Notes: generated from the letters alone by a model not told the origin. 9,841 nt of DNA from an uncultured Isosphaeraceae bacterium (GCA_937907405.1 CALCIC010000932.1:1-9841); one strand, 5' to 3'; positions 1 to 6,931 are shown, numbered from the stretch's first letter. Translations and numbers: made by a program.

Positions 1-747
1 GTCGCCCACGCCCTCTGGTGCCTCGTCGCTCTTGGGTTGAATCATCGCGAAGACGGCCCCAGCGGCCGGCTCCGGTCCATCGAAGGCCGACTGCCGGCGT
101 TCGTGCTCGGCGCGGCGGGGGCGGCGGTCGCGGGGACGTTCCTGGGTTTCACGGTCCCGTTCTGGAGGTCCGAGACGCAAATCGCCAGGGCCGAGGAGTT
201 GATCGCGCGGCGGCCGCCGGACTTCGACAAGGCGGAAAACGCCTACCTGCTGGCCGAGCAGTTCGACCCTTACAACGCCCGCGCCTGGGTCGGTCACGCG
301 TTCCTGAAATACCTCTCCTGGGAATCGCGGGGGGCGCGGCCCGAAGACCTGCGATGGAAGACGATCCCTCCCCTGCTCTTGAAAGCCGCCTCGCCGCCCC
401 GAAATCCAGACGCCTGGACGCTGCACAGCGAGCGCGCCACGATGACCCGGTCGTTGCTCGCTCGGGCCGGATCGCAGCTCTCTCCCCGCGAGTTGATCCC
501 CTTGCAGGCGAGCATCGTCGAGGCGGCTCGCACGGCTTCACGGCTCTATCCCACCAACGCGGGGCTTCACGCGAACCTCGCCGACGCCAGCGCCGACATC
601 GGGATGTTCCAGGACGCCGCCAAGGAAGCCGACGAAGCCCTCCGGCTCGACGCCCTCACCCCCCACCCGGACAAGAAGCTTCCCACCGCCGTCCGCGACC
701 GGCTTCAAGCGAAACGCACCGATTGGGCCGAGAAGGCGAAGTCGTGA
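1..747 (+). CDS. C-terminal part of a polytopic membrane protein with extracytoplasmic TPR-like tail (O-antigen ligase/polymerase-like), 5' partial
   Basis: The frame is open from base 1, so the gene starts outside the window; a TTG at 37 could start it, but residues before it (VAHALWCLVALGL) look like the end of a membrane helix. Visible residues 1-12 finish one hydrophobic segment. A basic loop follows, then a second helix at about 31-55 (AFVLGAAGAAVAGTFLGF). From about 57 to the end the protein is soluble and helical, with TPR-like stretches at about 57-104 (AENAYLLAEQFDPYNARAW) and 163-219 (YPTNAGLHANLADASADIG, then EADEALRLD). Membrane helices followed by a C-terminal TPR tail are typical of Wzy/WaaL-type O-antigen ligase-like proteins in planctomycetes, which join or polymerise lipid-linked glycans at the outer face of the cytoplasmic membrane. 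That family call is inference because the catalytic loops lie outside the window. Another TPR-tailed membrane protein is possible. The gene ends in TGA at 745-747 and converges on the minus-strand operon. Confidence 0.72.
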   Translation, partial: VAHALWCLVALGLNHREDGPSGRLRSIEGRLPAFVLGAAGAAVAGTFLGFTVPFWRSETQIARAEELIARRPPDFDKAENAYLLAEQFDPYNARAWVGHAFLKYLSWESRGARPEDLRWKTIPPLLLKAASPPRNPDAWTLHSERATMTRSLLARAGSQLSPRELIPLQASIVEAARTASRLYPTNAGLHANLADASADIGMFQDAAKEADEALRLDALTPHPDKKLPTAVRDRLQAKRTDWAEKAKS

Positions 748-767
748 GAGCCGCCCGGAGACGTCAG

Positions 768-930
768 GACGAACTCGCCACGGAGGACGAATCGGCCTCG
801 CCTGTTGGGAGGAGAATTCAACCACGGAGGACACGAGGGACACGGAGGAGGGAGAAGACGGAACGGGGTTCGAGGAGGGGAAGAGAGAAGGATTCCGAGT
901 CGTGACGGCGACGAACTCGCGACGGAGGAG
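768..930 (+). repeat. Direct repeat pair of 21 bp, 142 bp apart
   Basis: Bases 768-788 and 910-930 read gacgaactcgc, then c or g, then acggagga, and differ at only two of 21 positions. The second copy lies inside the central part of the palindrome at 817-1030; the first lies outside it. Each copy ends in a version of the same CACGGAGGA core found in the palindrome arms. The pair may therefore be part of the same repeat family, or the trace of a duplication or insertion. No gene is seen here. Confidence 0.6.
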
Positions 931-1030
931 ATGGGGAGGCCGTTGACGACGCGATCTTCTCCCCTTGTTCCTTCCCCTCCGCCTTTTCCTCTTCTAGATT
1001 CCTCCGCGTCCCCCGCCTCCTCCGTGGTGA
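817..1030. repeat. Long imperfect palindromic (snap-back) intergenic element, REP/MITE-like, with CCACGGAGG core
   Basis: The left arm (817-849) carries tcaaccacggagga, then cacgagggacacggagga. The right arm (1001-1030), read on the minus strand, carries tcaccacggaggaggcg, then ggggacgcggagga. The match continues more loosely inward for about 70 bases per arm, around a loop at about 893-953. The left arm is nearly all purine (872-892 without a pyrimidine) and the right arm nearly all pyrimidine (955-995 has two purines). The element sits between the convergent stops at 747 and 1038, its right end 7 bases from the minus-strand stop. RNA from either side would fold into a long hairpin, so it may act as a bidirectional terminator. 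Repeats with this CCACGGAGG core are familiar from planctomycete and similar genomes, where they give spurious 'NHGGHEGHGG' proteins. There is no transposase, so mobility would have to be supplied elsewhere. Confidence 0.7.
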
Positions 1031-1037
1031 GATCGTC

Positions 1038-4000
1038 TTACTTTTGGCTCGACTTACGCGTTTCCGGGCCTCCGGCGGGACGGGTTTGATACTCGCGCAG
1101 ATAGTGTTCGTAGGCGGGATCGAGCGGCCGCGAGGACTTCGGGTCGGCGAACGGGAAGTCGGGCATCCCGCGCCAGGGCAAGGGCTCGACCGTGTCGCTG
1201 CCGGCGGTGAACGGGTCGGCGTCCTTGCAATACCCGACGCTCCGCAGGACGTAGCTTCGGCTCCAGCTTTGCGGCGGCGGCGGGAGGTCGACGGCGTCGA
1301 ACTCGATCCGCGCCTCATCGCCGGGGCCGACGACGCAGAGCTGGTCGTCATCGGCCTGCAACAGCCTGGCGACGTCGCCGTAGCGGGTCAGCCGGCCCGA
1401 CGTCCGGGCCAGCGGCGCGGGGTCGACGTAGTCGTAATCGTAGATGAGAGGAAGCCGGCCGTCGGGCGAGATCTCGCGCATGTAGCCGCGACGACCGAGC
1501 GCCGCGCGGGCGACGGGAAGGCTCGCGACCTTGAGCGCCCGCTCGGTCTCGGCGTCGCGGACCGCGACGAACGCCTGGTCGTAGTAGCACTCCATGTTCG
1601 TTCGAATCCGAAGCGCGCAAGGGCCGCCGCCGAGCTTGCCGGTGAGGTCGAGCGTCGTCATCCGAGGCAGTCCGGCCGGGTAGCCGGCGTGCGGCTCGAT
1701 CACCCGCCAGGTCCCGTCGGCCTGCTTCCGCTCGATCATCGGGGGATTGAGCGAAACGCCGGCCGTCGCCGCCGCGTAGTTCGTCTGCGAGTACGGATAC
1801 TCGACCCAGCCGGCGAGGCAGAGGACGATCCGGTCGTCGGGCCCGAAGCCGCTCAGGCGGTCCTCGAAATCGAGCACGATCCCGTGCTCGGACGCGTAGC
1901 CGATCCAGCCGTTGCGGCGGTCGAAGCCGTCGACCGTGCGACGGTCCCAGTGCTTCAGCGTCTCGGTCGCGTCGCGACCGTCGAGGTCTGTCGCCTTCGC
2001 CGGTTCGACGGCCAGACGCCATGCGATCAGCGCGCCGGTGGGCCGAGGGCCGGTCGGCGCGAACCGCTCGTCGAGACCGACCGACGAGCCGGGAGGCCGG
2101 TCGACCACGTCGAGCGTCAACTGATCGAGATAGGCGACTTCGTCCATCGGTTCGGCGATCGAGATCCGAAGGACCCCCTGCTCCGCCTGGAGCTGATCGG
2201 CGGCGATCGCCACCGACTCGTCGCGGTCGGGCTGGCCGTAGACCCCGGGCGCCACGAGGTATCCCATGCCGCCCCCCCCCAGAAAATCGCCCACGCAGAC
2301 GAACCGCGAGCCGTTCCACGTGAAAAGCACCGGGCAGCTTCCGGTCTTGCGATTATTTTCTGATAACACTATGCTTTGATCACAAGGCGCGTTCAGCTCG
2401 CATTGCATGACGCCGTCGGGCCAGCGGACGTGGACGAGCTCGGCCGCCGGGCGGTCTCCCAGCCCGAGCACGACCGGACCGATCGACTGGCCGAGCCCCG
2501 CGTCGGGCGTCGTATGGTCGTAGGCGACCTGGACCCCCCGCCCCTGGACGAGCACCCGGGCGCCGATCGCGTGCGAGTTGGTCCGCATCAACTCGGGCTT
2601 GACCCGCCAGCGCCCTCCCAGATCGAGCCCCAGCCAGTGGTTGCCGTTGCCCAGGTTCCGCGACAGCGAAGGCGCCCCTCCGGGACTGACGACCAGCAGG
2701 TCGGGCAGTGCGTCCCCCGCCAGGTCGACCAGCGCCAGACCGTCGACGGCCGCTGCTTCGGCGCCGGTCGGCAGCGGCTCGGCCGCCAGGCGGGATCGCT
2801 CGTTGAGCGCCCATTCGGGGGCGTCGCGAGTGAAACCCGCAAGATCGACGAGCCCGTCGAGGTCGAGATCGAACGCGGCGGCGGATCGCCAGTTCTCGGC
2901 GTTCGTCGCGAGCTTCTCGAAGGTGATGCGCGTCTTCGCCTCGGTCGCGCGTTCGGTGGTGTTCCGCCAGATCCGGAGCCGTCCGTCGGCGACCGGCGCG
3001 GCGAGGTCGGGACGGCCGTCGGCGTCGAAATCGGCGGTGAGCAGGCCCGAAGCATTCTCCATCGGCGAATCCACCTCGAGCGGGACTTCGTGGAACACGC
3101 CGAGCCGGTCGTTGAGGACGGCGACGCCGGGGGCGGAGTCGGCGGTCAGGACCAGGTCGAGGTCGCGGTCGCCGTCGACGTCGCAGGCGGCGACGCCCGT
3201 GTGAGTTTGAGCTCCTCCCGTGAGCGGTTCCATGCCGGTCCAGGGGACCAGGTTGATCGAGAGGCCCTCCACGGCCCTCACGTTCTCCCAGGCGACCGCC
3301 AACGGCGCCCAGGCCGGGGCCGGACTTCCCGGTATGGCCGCGGCCTGGCCGTCGTTGCGATAGACCGAATTCGCCAGCCCGGGGGGGTGGGGGCGATCGG
3401 CGATGAAGGCCGAGTCGGCGTGCTCGGCGGCGGTGTAGTTGACGACGTACAGGTCGAGGTCGCCGTCCTGATCGAGGTCGAGCCAGCGAGCGGAGAGCGA
3501 AACCGCCGGCGGGCCGGACCGCTTCAGCGAACCGGTCAGGTCTTCGAAGCGCTTGCCGTCGTTGTTGCGAAGCAGCCGATCGCCGCCGATTCCAGTGAGG
3601 AACAGGTCGATGCGGCGGTCGGCGTCGAAGTCGGCGGCGGCCGCGCCGGTGCTGGCCTGGTCGTCGGGGAGTCCGAACGCGGCCGTCGCGTCTTCGAACG
3701 CGCCGTCCCCCTTGTTCAGCAGCAAGACGTCGCGCGGTCCCTTGGGGCCGATCACGGCTGAGGTCAGGTACACGTCGGTCTTGCCGTCGCCGTCGGCGTC
3801 GAACGTCGCAACCCCTGCCCCGAACCGGGCCCGGATGCGGCCGATCACGGCGTGCTTTCCGTGAAAGTCGTCTCGTCCCGCCCAGTGTTCGCCGTCGGCC
3901 AGTTTCACGTGGAACGGCTGGAGGATGTCGAACCTCGGAGGCGCGGCGCGTGAGAACGCGGCGGCCTCGGGCCGCCCGAACGGGTTCACCGCGAGGGCGT

Positions 4001-4862
4001 AGCGGCCCATCTCGCCGTAAACCTTGTCGGCCGAGTTCCCAGTTCCCGGCACGGGGCTCGGCCGGTCGGGGTTGATCTGGCGCCAGCGGTCGAGCAACTC
4101 CTTTTGCTTGTCGGGTTCGCCGGCGAATCGGTAGGCGAACGAGAGCTTGTAAATCGCGGGCGTCAGATACGGGTCGCAGGCGAGCGCCCTGGTGAGCAGT
4201 TCGATTTGTTCCCTCGCCTGCCCCGCCCCCGCGCCTCGGGACGGCTCGTCGGGGTCGGTCACGGTGCTCGCGGCCCAGTACCAGGACGCCGCGTCGTTGG
4301 GATCGAGTTCGGTCACGCGGCGGAAATGCGCGTGGGCCTTTGCAAGGTCGCCCTGCTGCTCAAGGATGATTCCCCGGCAGAAATGCGCCTGACGATTCTC
4401 GGGCTGGCGATCCAGCACGGCTTGGAGGAGGTCCAGCGCCTCGTCGAAGCGGTTTTGGTCTGAGCCGGCTCCTGAGCTCTCGGCCGACGACGCCTGCGCG
4501 CCGCTGTCGTTCAAGAGCGCGATCGCCAGGTTGATCGAGCCGGGAATCCACCCTGGCGCACGGCGCTGGACCTCGCGAAAGGCCTCCGTCGCCTTGCGAT
4601 ATTCGTACTGCTCCAGCAGGCCCACCCCTCGGAAATGGGCCGTCGAAACGGCGTCGACCTCGGCGGCGGGGATCTCGTCCTTGAGCGGCTCGACGGCTCC
4701 CGGGACCTCGGCGACCCTTGGCAGGCCTTGCCCCGGCGGCGGCGACTTGGGGACCTCCGTGGGCTCGTCGTCGCGGCCCTGGCAGGCCGAGGCGGCGCAC
4801 AGCAGCACGGCAAGTACGACGAGCCGTCCCCGGCGAGGGCGCCGGGCGGTGTCTAATGGCAT
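1038..4862 (-). CDS. Secreted lipoprotein with TPRs, FG-GAP/VCBS repeats and ASPIC/UnbV domain (CRTAC1-like)
   Basis: The product has 1274 residues. The start ATG at 4860-4862 is preceded by GAGGAG with a 7-base spacer and gives a lipoprotein signal peptide: an Arg-rich n-region, LVVLAVLLCAA, then an Ala-Ser-Ala-Cys lipobox (Cys27). TPR-like helices lie at about 70-120, 140-199 and 216-266. A seven-repeat FG-GAP/VCBS region follows (about 340-740) with Asp-rich calcium loops such as DADGDGKTD and DLDQDGDLD, probably an integrin-alpha-like beta-propeller. An ASPIC/UnbV domain lies at about 741-824 (NSHAIGARV, then VRWPDG). A C-terminal module of about 430 residues begins at CPVLFTWNGSRFVCVGDF (from 843); similar modules follow ASPIC/UnbV in planctomycete and acidobacterial relatives, with no function known to me. 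Such proteins act outside the cytoplasm, probably in calcium-dependent binding; I see no catalytic motif. Oddities are an AT-rich rare-codon patch and a G9 tract at the start of the C-terminal module. The gene follows the nitrilase gene by 61 bases and is probably last in the operon. Confidence 0.9.
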   Translation of the reverse strand: MPLDTARRPRRGRLVVLAVLLCAASACQGRDDEPTEVPKSPPPGQGLPRVAEVPGAVEPLKDEIPAAEVDAVSTAHFRGVGLLEQYEYRKATEAFREVQRRAPGWIPGSINLAIALLNDSGAQASSAESSGAGSDQNRFDEALDLLQAVLDRQPENRQAHFCRGIILEQQGDLAKAHAHFRRVTELDPNDAASWYWAASTVTDPDEPSRGAGAGQAREQIELLTRALACDPYLTPAIYKLSFAYRFAGEPDKQKELLDRWRQINPDRPSPVPGTGNSADKVYGEMGRYALAVNPFGRPEAAAFSRAAPPRFDILQPFHVKLADGEHWAGRDDFHGKHAVIGRIRARFGAGVATFDADGDGKTDVYLTSAVIGPKGPRDVLLLNKGDGAFEDATAAFGLPDDQASTGAAAADFDADRRIDLFLTGIGGDRLLRNNDGKRFEDLTGSLKRSGPPAVSLSARWLDLDQDGDLDLYVVNYTAAEHADSAFIADRPHPPGLANSVYRNDGQAAAIPGSPAPAWAPLAVAWENVRAVEGLSINLVPWTGMEPLTGGAQTHTGVAACDVDGDRDLDLVLTADSAPGVAVLNDRLGVFHEVPLEVDSPMENASGLLTADFDADGRPDLAAPVADGRLRIWRNTTERATEAKTRITFEKLATNAENWRSAAAFDLDLDGLVDLAGFTRDAPEWALNERSRLAAEPLPTGAEAAAVDGLALVDLAGDALPDLLVVSPGGAPSLSRNLGNGNHWLGLDLGGRWRVKPELMRTNSHAIGARVLVQGRGVQVAYDHTTPDAGLGQSIGPVVLGLGDRPAAELVHVRWPDGVMQCELNAPCDQSIVLSENNRKTGSCPVLFTWNGSRFVCVGDFLGGGGMGYLVAPGVYGQPDRDESVAIAADQLQAEQGVLRISIAEPMDEVAYLDQLTLDVVDRPPGSSVGLDERFAPTGPRPTGALIAWRLAVEPAKATDLDGRDATETLKHWDRRTVDGFDRRNGWIGYASEHGIVLDFEDRLSGFGPDDRIVLCLAGWVEYPYSQTNYAAATAGVSLNPPMIERKQADGTWRVIEPHAGYPAGLPRMTTLDLTGKLGGGPCALRIRTNMECYYDQAFVAVRDAETERALKVASLPVARAALGRRGYMREISPDGRLPLIYDYDYVDPAPLARTSGRLTRYGDVARLLQADDDQLCVVGPGDEARIEFDAVDLPPPPQSWSRSYVLRSVGYCKDADPFTAGSDTVEPLPWRGMPDFPFADPKSSRPLDPAYEHYLREYQTRPAGGPETRKSSQK
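2685..3800 (-). repeat. Seven intragenic repeats coding for FG-GAP/VCBS calcium-binding loops
   Basis: In gene order the loops lie at 3768-3800, 3597-3632, 3441-3479, 3138-3182, 2997-3032, 2832-2870 and 2685-2726. Each codes for an Asp-x-Asp-x-Asp-Gly-x-x-Asp type loop, and the DNA therefore shows recurring gtcggcgtcga-like words on the plus strand. Loops 1, 3, 5 and 6 keep the full DxDxDGxxD pattern. Loops 2 and 4 have Arg in place of Gly, and loop 7 (DLAGDALPD) has lost the second Asp and the Gly. Seven units fit a seven-bladed propeller. This is protein-level repetition, not a mobile or CRISPR repeat. Confidence 0.85.
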
Positions 4863-4869
4863 GAATGGG

Positions 4870-4875
4870 CTCCTC
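4870..4875 (-). promoter_or_regulatory. Shine-Dalgarno GAGGAG deciding the lipoprotein start
   Basis: The minus strand reads GAGGAG, seven bases, then ATG at 4862-4860. This site and the signal peptide that follows fix the start at 4862. The same frame could begin at 5006, but that would add 48 residues overlapping the nitrilase gene and would bury the signal peptide. Confidence 0.75.
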
Positions 4876-4923
4876 GCAGGATGGCAATCGTTCAAGGCGT
4901 GGCAAACCTCGGATCGCGGGTCG

Positions 4924-5856
4924 TCAAGGTCCCGAGCCGGGGCGATGGATGGGCCGGGCGTAGAGGTGAGTATAGGCCTCCGCGCGGATCTGCGAAAGCA
5001 GATCATGGCCGCGCCGCCGCAGCCGCTCGGCGCGGAGGGCCGCCAGATCGATCGGGCCGACGACGATCTTCTCGAACGGTCCAGGATCGGCCTGGGCGAG
5101 GATCCGGCCGTCGTAGTCGACGATCATGCTGCCGCCAGGCCACGAGAACGGCGGATAGTGCGAGGCCCTCGCCCCCTGGTTGGCGGCCACGACGTAGGCC
5201 ATGTTCTCGACGGCGCGCGCCCGGTTGAACAGCGTCCACCAGTCCAGCGGCGGCGTCGCCCCCCAGGGGTCCATGTACGCCGAGACCCGGATCAAGACCT
5301 CGGCCCCCGCCAGCGAAAGGGCGCGGAGGACTTCCGGGAACAGCCAGTCGTAACAGATCGCCGCGCCCAGGCGGCCGATCTCGGTCTCGACCACCGGGAA
5401 CAGCGGCTCGTCGTAGCCGGGCAGATCGTGGGGGCTGGCGTGGACCTCCCACGGCAGCCAGGGGTTCACCTTGCGGTACCGGCTGAGCAGGCCGTCCGGG
5501 CCGATCAGACAGGTGGTGTTGAACACCGCCCCGGGCCATTTGCGGTCGACTTCCAGGAAGCTCCCGGTCTGGATGTAGATCCCCCGCTCTTTCGCCTTCG
5601 CGGCGTAACGGTCGGTGTGCTCGTTGGGGATCGAGACCGCCAGCTTCTCGGCCAGTTCGTCGACCGTCTTGTAAACCGGCGCGGCGTGGGCGAACTCAGG
5701 AAAGACGACGAGCCGGACGTCGAAGAACGGCTCGTAGCCGACCACCGCGCGATCGATCATCCCCAGCAGGAAATCGACGCGGTCGGGGATCTCGGCGCGG
5801 GTCCGGGGACAGGGTAAGTCGGTCTGGCAGGCGGCGGCGTAGTAGCGTTCGATCAC
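4924..5856 (-). CDS. Nitrilase-superfamily carbon-nitrogen hydrolase
   Basis: The protein is a cytoplasmic amidohydrolase that should cleave a non-peptide C-N bond (amide, nitrile or carbamoyl) through a Cys thioester. Numbered from GTG at 5856 (310 residues), the catalytic triad is visible: Glu54 in VVFPEFAHA, Lys129 in SRYRKVNPW and Cys168 in GAAICYDWLFPE. A second conserved Glu sits at 137 (WEVHAS). The fold-typical NRARAVENMAYVVAANQG and GGSMIVDYDGRIL segments follow. Length fits the superfamily. The start is uncertain: GTG at 5856 begins right at the conserved IERYYAAACQT but lacks a Shine-Dalgarno, while GTG at 5922 adds 22 low-complexity residues, also lacks one, and overlaps the upstream gene by 35 bases. 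There is no signal peptide or membrane helix. The gene lies 31 bases after the exported TPR gene and 61 bases before the lipoprotein gene, so it is probably co-transcribed with them. The substrate cannot be assigned; an aliphatic amidase, formamidase-like or nitrilase role is possible. Confidence 0.92.
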   Translation of the reverse strand: MIERYYAAACQTDLPCPRTRAEIPDRVDFLLGMIDRAVVGYEPFFDVRLVVFPEFAHAAPVYKTVDELAEKLAVSIPNEHTDRYAAKAKERGIYIQTGSFLEVDRKWPGAVFNTTCLIGPDGLLSRYRKVNPWLPWEVHASPHDLPGYDEPLFPVVETEIGRLGAAICYDWLFPEVLRALSLAGAEVLIRVSAYMDPWGATPPLDWWTLFNRARAVENMAYVVAANQGARASHYPPFSWPGGSMIVDYDGRILAQADPGPFEKIVVGPIDLAALRAERLRRRGHDLLSQIRAEAYTHLYARPIHRPGSGP

Positions 5857-5887
5857 GAGGAGGTCGCTCGGGGTCGGTCGTGCTGGA

Positions 5888-6844
5888 TCAGGGCTCGTCG
5901 ATGGGCGGCTTGAACGGATCACCGCCGCCGGCGTCGAGCGTTTCCGGAGGAGGTTCGACGGCCGTCGGCTTCGGCTGCCTCGTGGCGTCGAGGAACGCGG
6001 TTAAAACCGCGTCGGGTCGGCGATGGGGATCGTCGAGCCGTCGAAAGACGTCGGCCGCCGGGCCTTCACGCCCTGAGAGGAACCACTGCGCGCCGAGGAC
6101 GAGCCAGGCGTCGCGGTCGCCGGGGTGGGCGTGCAGATGGGATTGGAGCTTGGCGATCCGCTCGGCGAAGTCGGCGGGCTCGGCGTAAAGCGCCTGGACG
6201 TCCCGCGCGGTGGCGATCCAGCCCGGCTGGGCGGTCTCGGCCTCGCGGAGAAGATCGGCGGCTTCGCGATAGCGTTCGCGGACGATGGCGATCTGGGCGA
6301 GCCGAACGCGCGGCGCCGCCGCGCCCGGATCGAGCCGCGCCGCCTGCTGATAGCGGTCCTCGGCCCGCTTCCAGTCGTCGATCCGGAACATGCGGTCGCC
6401 CAGCGTGAGCAGTTTCTCAGCGCGCGCCGGGTCGCCCTGGCGGGCCCTCATCGCGGGCTGGGCCGGCCGGGCCGCCCGGATCAGCCCCGGAGGAGGCGAC
6501 GGCGCGACGGGGCCGCGGTCGAAGATCGGCCGGGGCATCGAGACCGGCGCGACGAGCGGCGGCCGGAATCCCAACCCGCCGTGCAGAACCGGGAAGTAGG
6601 AGTAGACTTCCCCCGTCGGGCTCACGGTCGTGACGTAGAACGGATAGTAGCACGACCAGCCCGACGAGACCGCGCCCGAAACCTCGGCCGAGCCCGGAGC
6701 CGGGGTTCCGGCGCCGCTCGCTTTTCCCGATCCGGACGGGGACGACGAGCCGGAGCTTGAACCGACGCTCTGGGACCGAGTGGTCGACGCCGAGGCGAGT
6801 GTGAGGATCAGGACCGTCGCATGCAGCGAATGTGACGTGGTCAT
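5888..6844 (-). CDS. Exported TPR protein with Ser/Gly-rich N-terminal linker
   Basis: Numbered from the ATG at 6844-6842, the product has 318 residues. Residues 1-24 resemble a Sec signal peptide (MTTSHSLHATVLILTLASAS), with no lipobox Cys. A low-complexity Ser/Gly/Pro/Ala stretch (about 24-58) and an aromatic segment (about 63-88, with CYYPFYVTTVSPTGEVYSY) follow, then a Pro-rich linker. TPR-type helices lie at about 140-208 (ALGDRMF-like start, then DDWKRAEDRYQQAARLDPG and EAADLLREAETAQPGW), with further helical repeats at about 224-271 (LQSHLHAHPGDRDAWLVLGAQWF). The tail is Pro-rich. TPRs bind other proteins, so an extracytoplasmic scaffold role is likely; the partner is unknown. The start at 6844 is preferred because it exposes the signal peptide and lies downstream of the promoter at 6903-6931; weak AAGG and GGGAGGGAG stretches lie 7 and 12 bases upstream of it. 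An in-frame ATG at 6925 would fall inside that promoter. The gene probably leads an operon with the nitrilase and lipoprotein genes. Confidence 0.82.
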   Translation of the reverse strand: MTTSHSLHATVLILTLASASTTRSQSVGSSSGSSSPSGSGKASGAGTPAPGSAEVSGAVSSGWSCYYPFYVTTVSPTGEVYSYFPVLHGGLGFRPPLVAPVSMPRPIFDRGPVAPSPPPGLIRAARPAQPAMRARQGDPARAEKLLTLGDRMFRIDDWKRAEDRYQQAARLDPGAAAPRVRLAQIAIVRERYREAADLLREAETAQPGWIATARDVQALYAEPADFAERIAKLQSHLHAHPGDRDAWLVLGAQWFLSGREGPAADVFRRLDDPHRRPDAVLTAFLDATRQPKPTAVEPPPETLDAGGGDPFKPPIDEP

Positions 6845-6902
6845 GGCGTTGCCTTGCTCCCTCCCTGCCCGACCGTGGAGCTTCCTCATGATTTCCATTA
6901 CC

Positions 6903-6931
6903 ATTATCACCAGTCGCCGCGACAAGGTAAA
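6903..6931 (-). promoter_or_regulatory. Candidate sigma70-type promoter for the TPR-nitrilase-lipoprotein operon
   Basis: On the minus strand TTTACC (6931-6926) matches four of six bases of the -35 consensus. After a 17-base spacer, GATAAT (6908-6903) matches five of six of the -10 consensus. Transcription would begin near 6896, giving a leader of about 50 bases before the ATG at 6844. The site lies in one of the few AT-richer stretches of the window and in the longest gap within the minus-strand block. Planctomycete promoters are poorly characterised, so the match is suggestive only. Confidence 0.42.

Noticed and set aside
18..905. 295-residue plus-strand frame overlapping the first gene
   Set aside because: It is Arg/Pro/Gly-rich with no domain pattern, typical of a shifted frame in GC-rich DNA, while the overlapping frame has membrane helices and TPR-like repeats.
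805..1089. Plus-strand reading frame giving a His/Gly-rich NHGGHEGHGG-type protein
   Set aside because: It is a translation of the palindromic repeat and runs into the lipoprotein gene on the other strand; this composition is a known artefact of such repeats.
1044..3761. Two long plus-strand frames (1044-2363 and 2376-3761) opposite the lipoprotein gene
   Set aside because: They mirror the GC-biased codons of the real gene; their sequence is a low-complexity Arg/Val/Asp mix without motifs.
2685..3800. Recurring gtcggcgtcga-like words resembling an array of short repeats
   Set aside because: The copies are unevenly spaced and in frame, each coding for an Asp-rich calcium loop; they are not CRISPR or tandem DNA repeats.
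4863..5006. N-terminal extension of the lipoprotein to 5006
   Set aside because: It would overlap the nitrilase gene and place the signal peptide 48 residues inside; ATG at 4862 has a well-placed GAGGAG.
4531..5817. 428-residue plus-strand frame opposite the nitrilase and the start of the lipoprotein gene
   Set aside because: The minus strand carries an intact catalytic triad and a signal peptide here, so the plus frame is a shadow.
6845..6925. N-terminal extension of the exported TPR protein to 6925
   Set aside because: The extra residues precede a good signal peptide, and the ATG lies upstream of the candidate -10 box.
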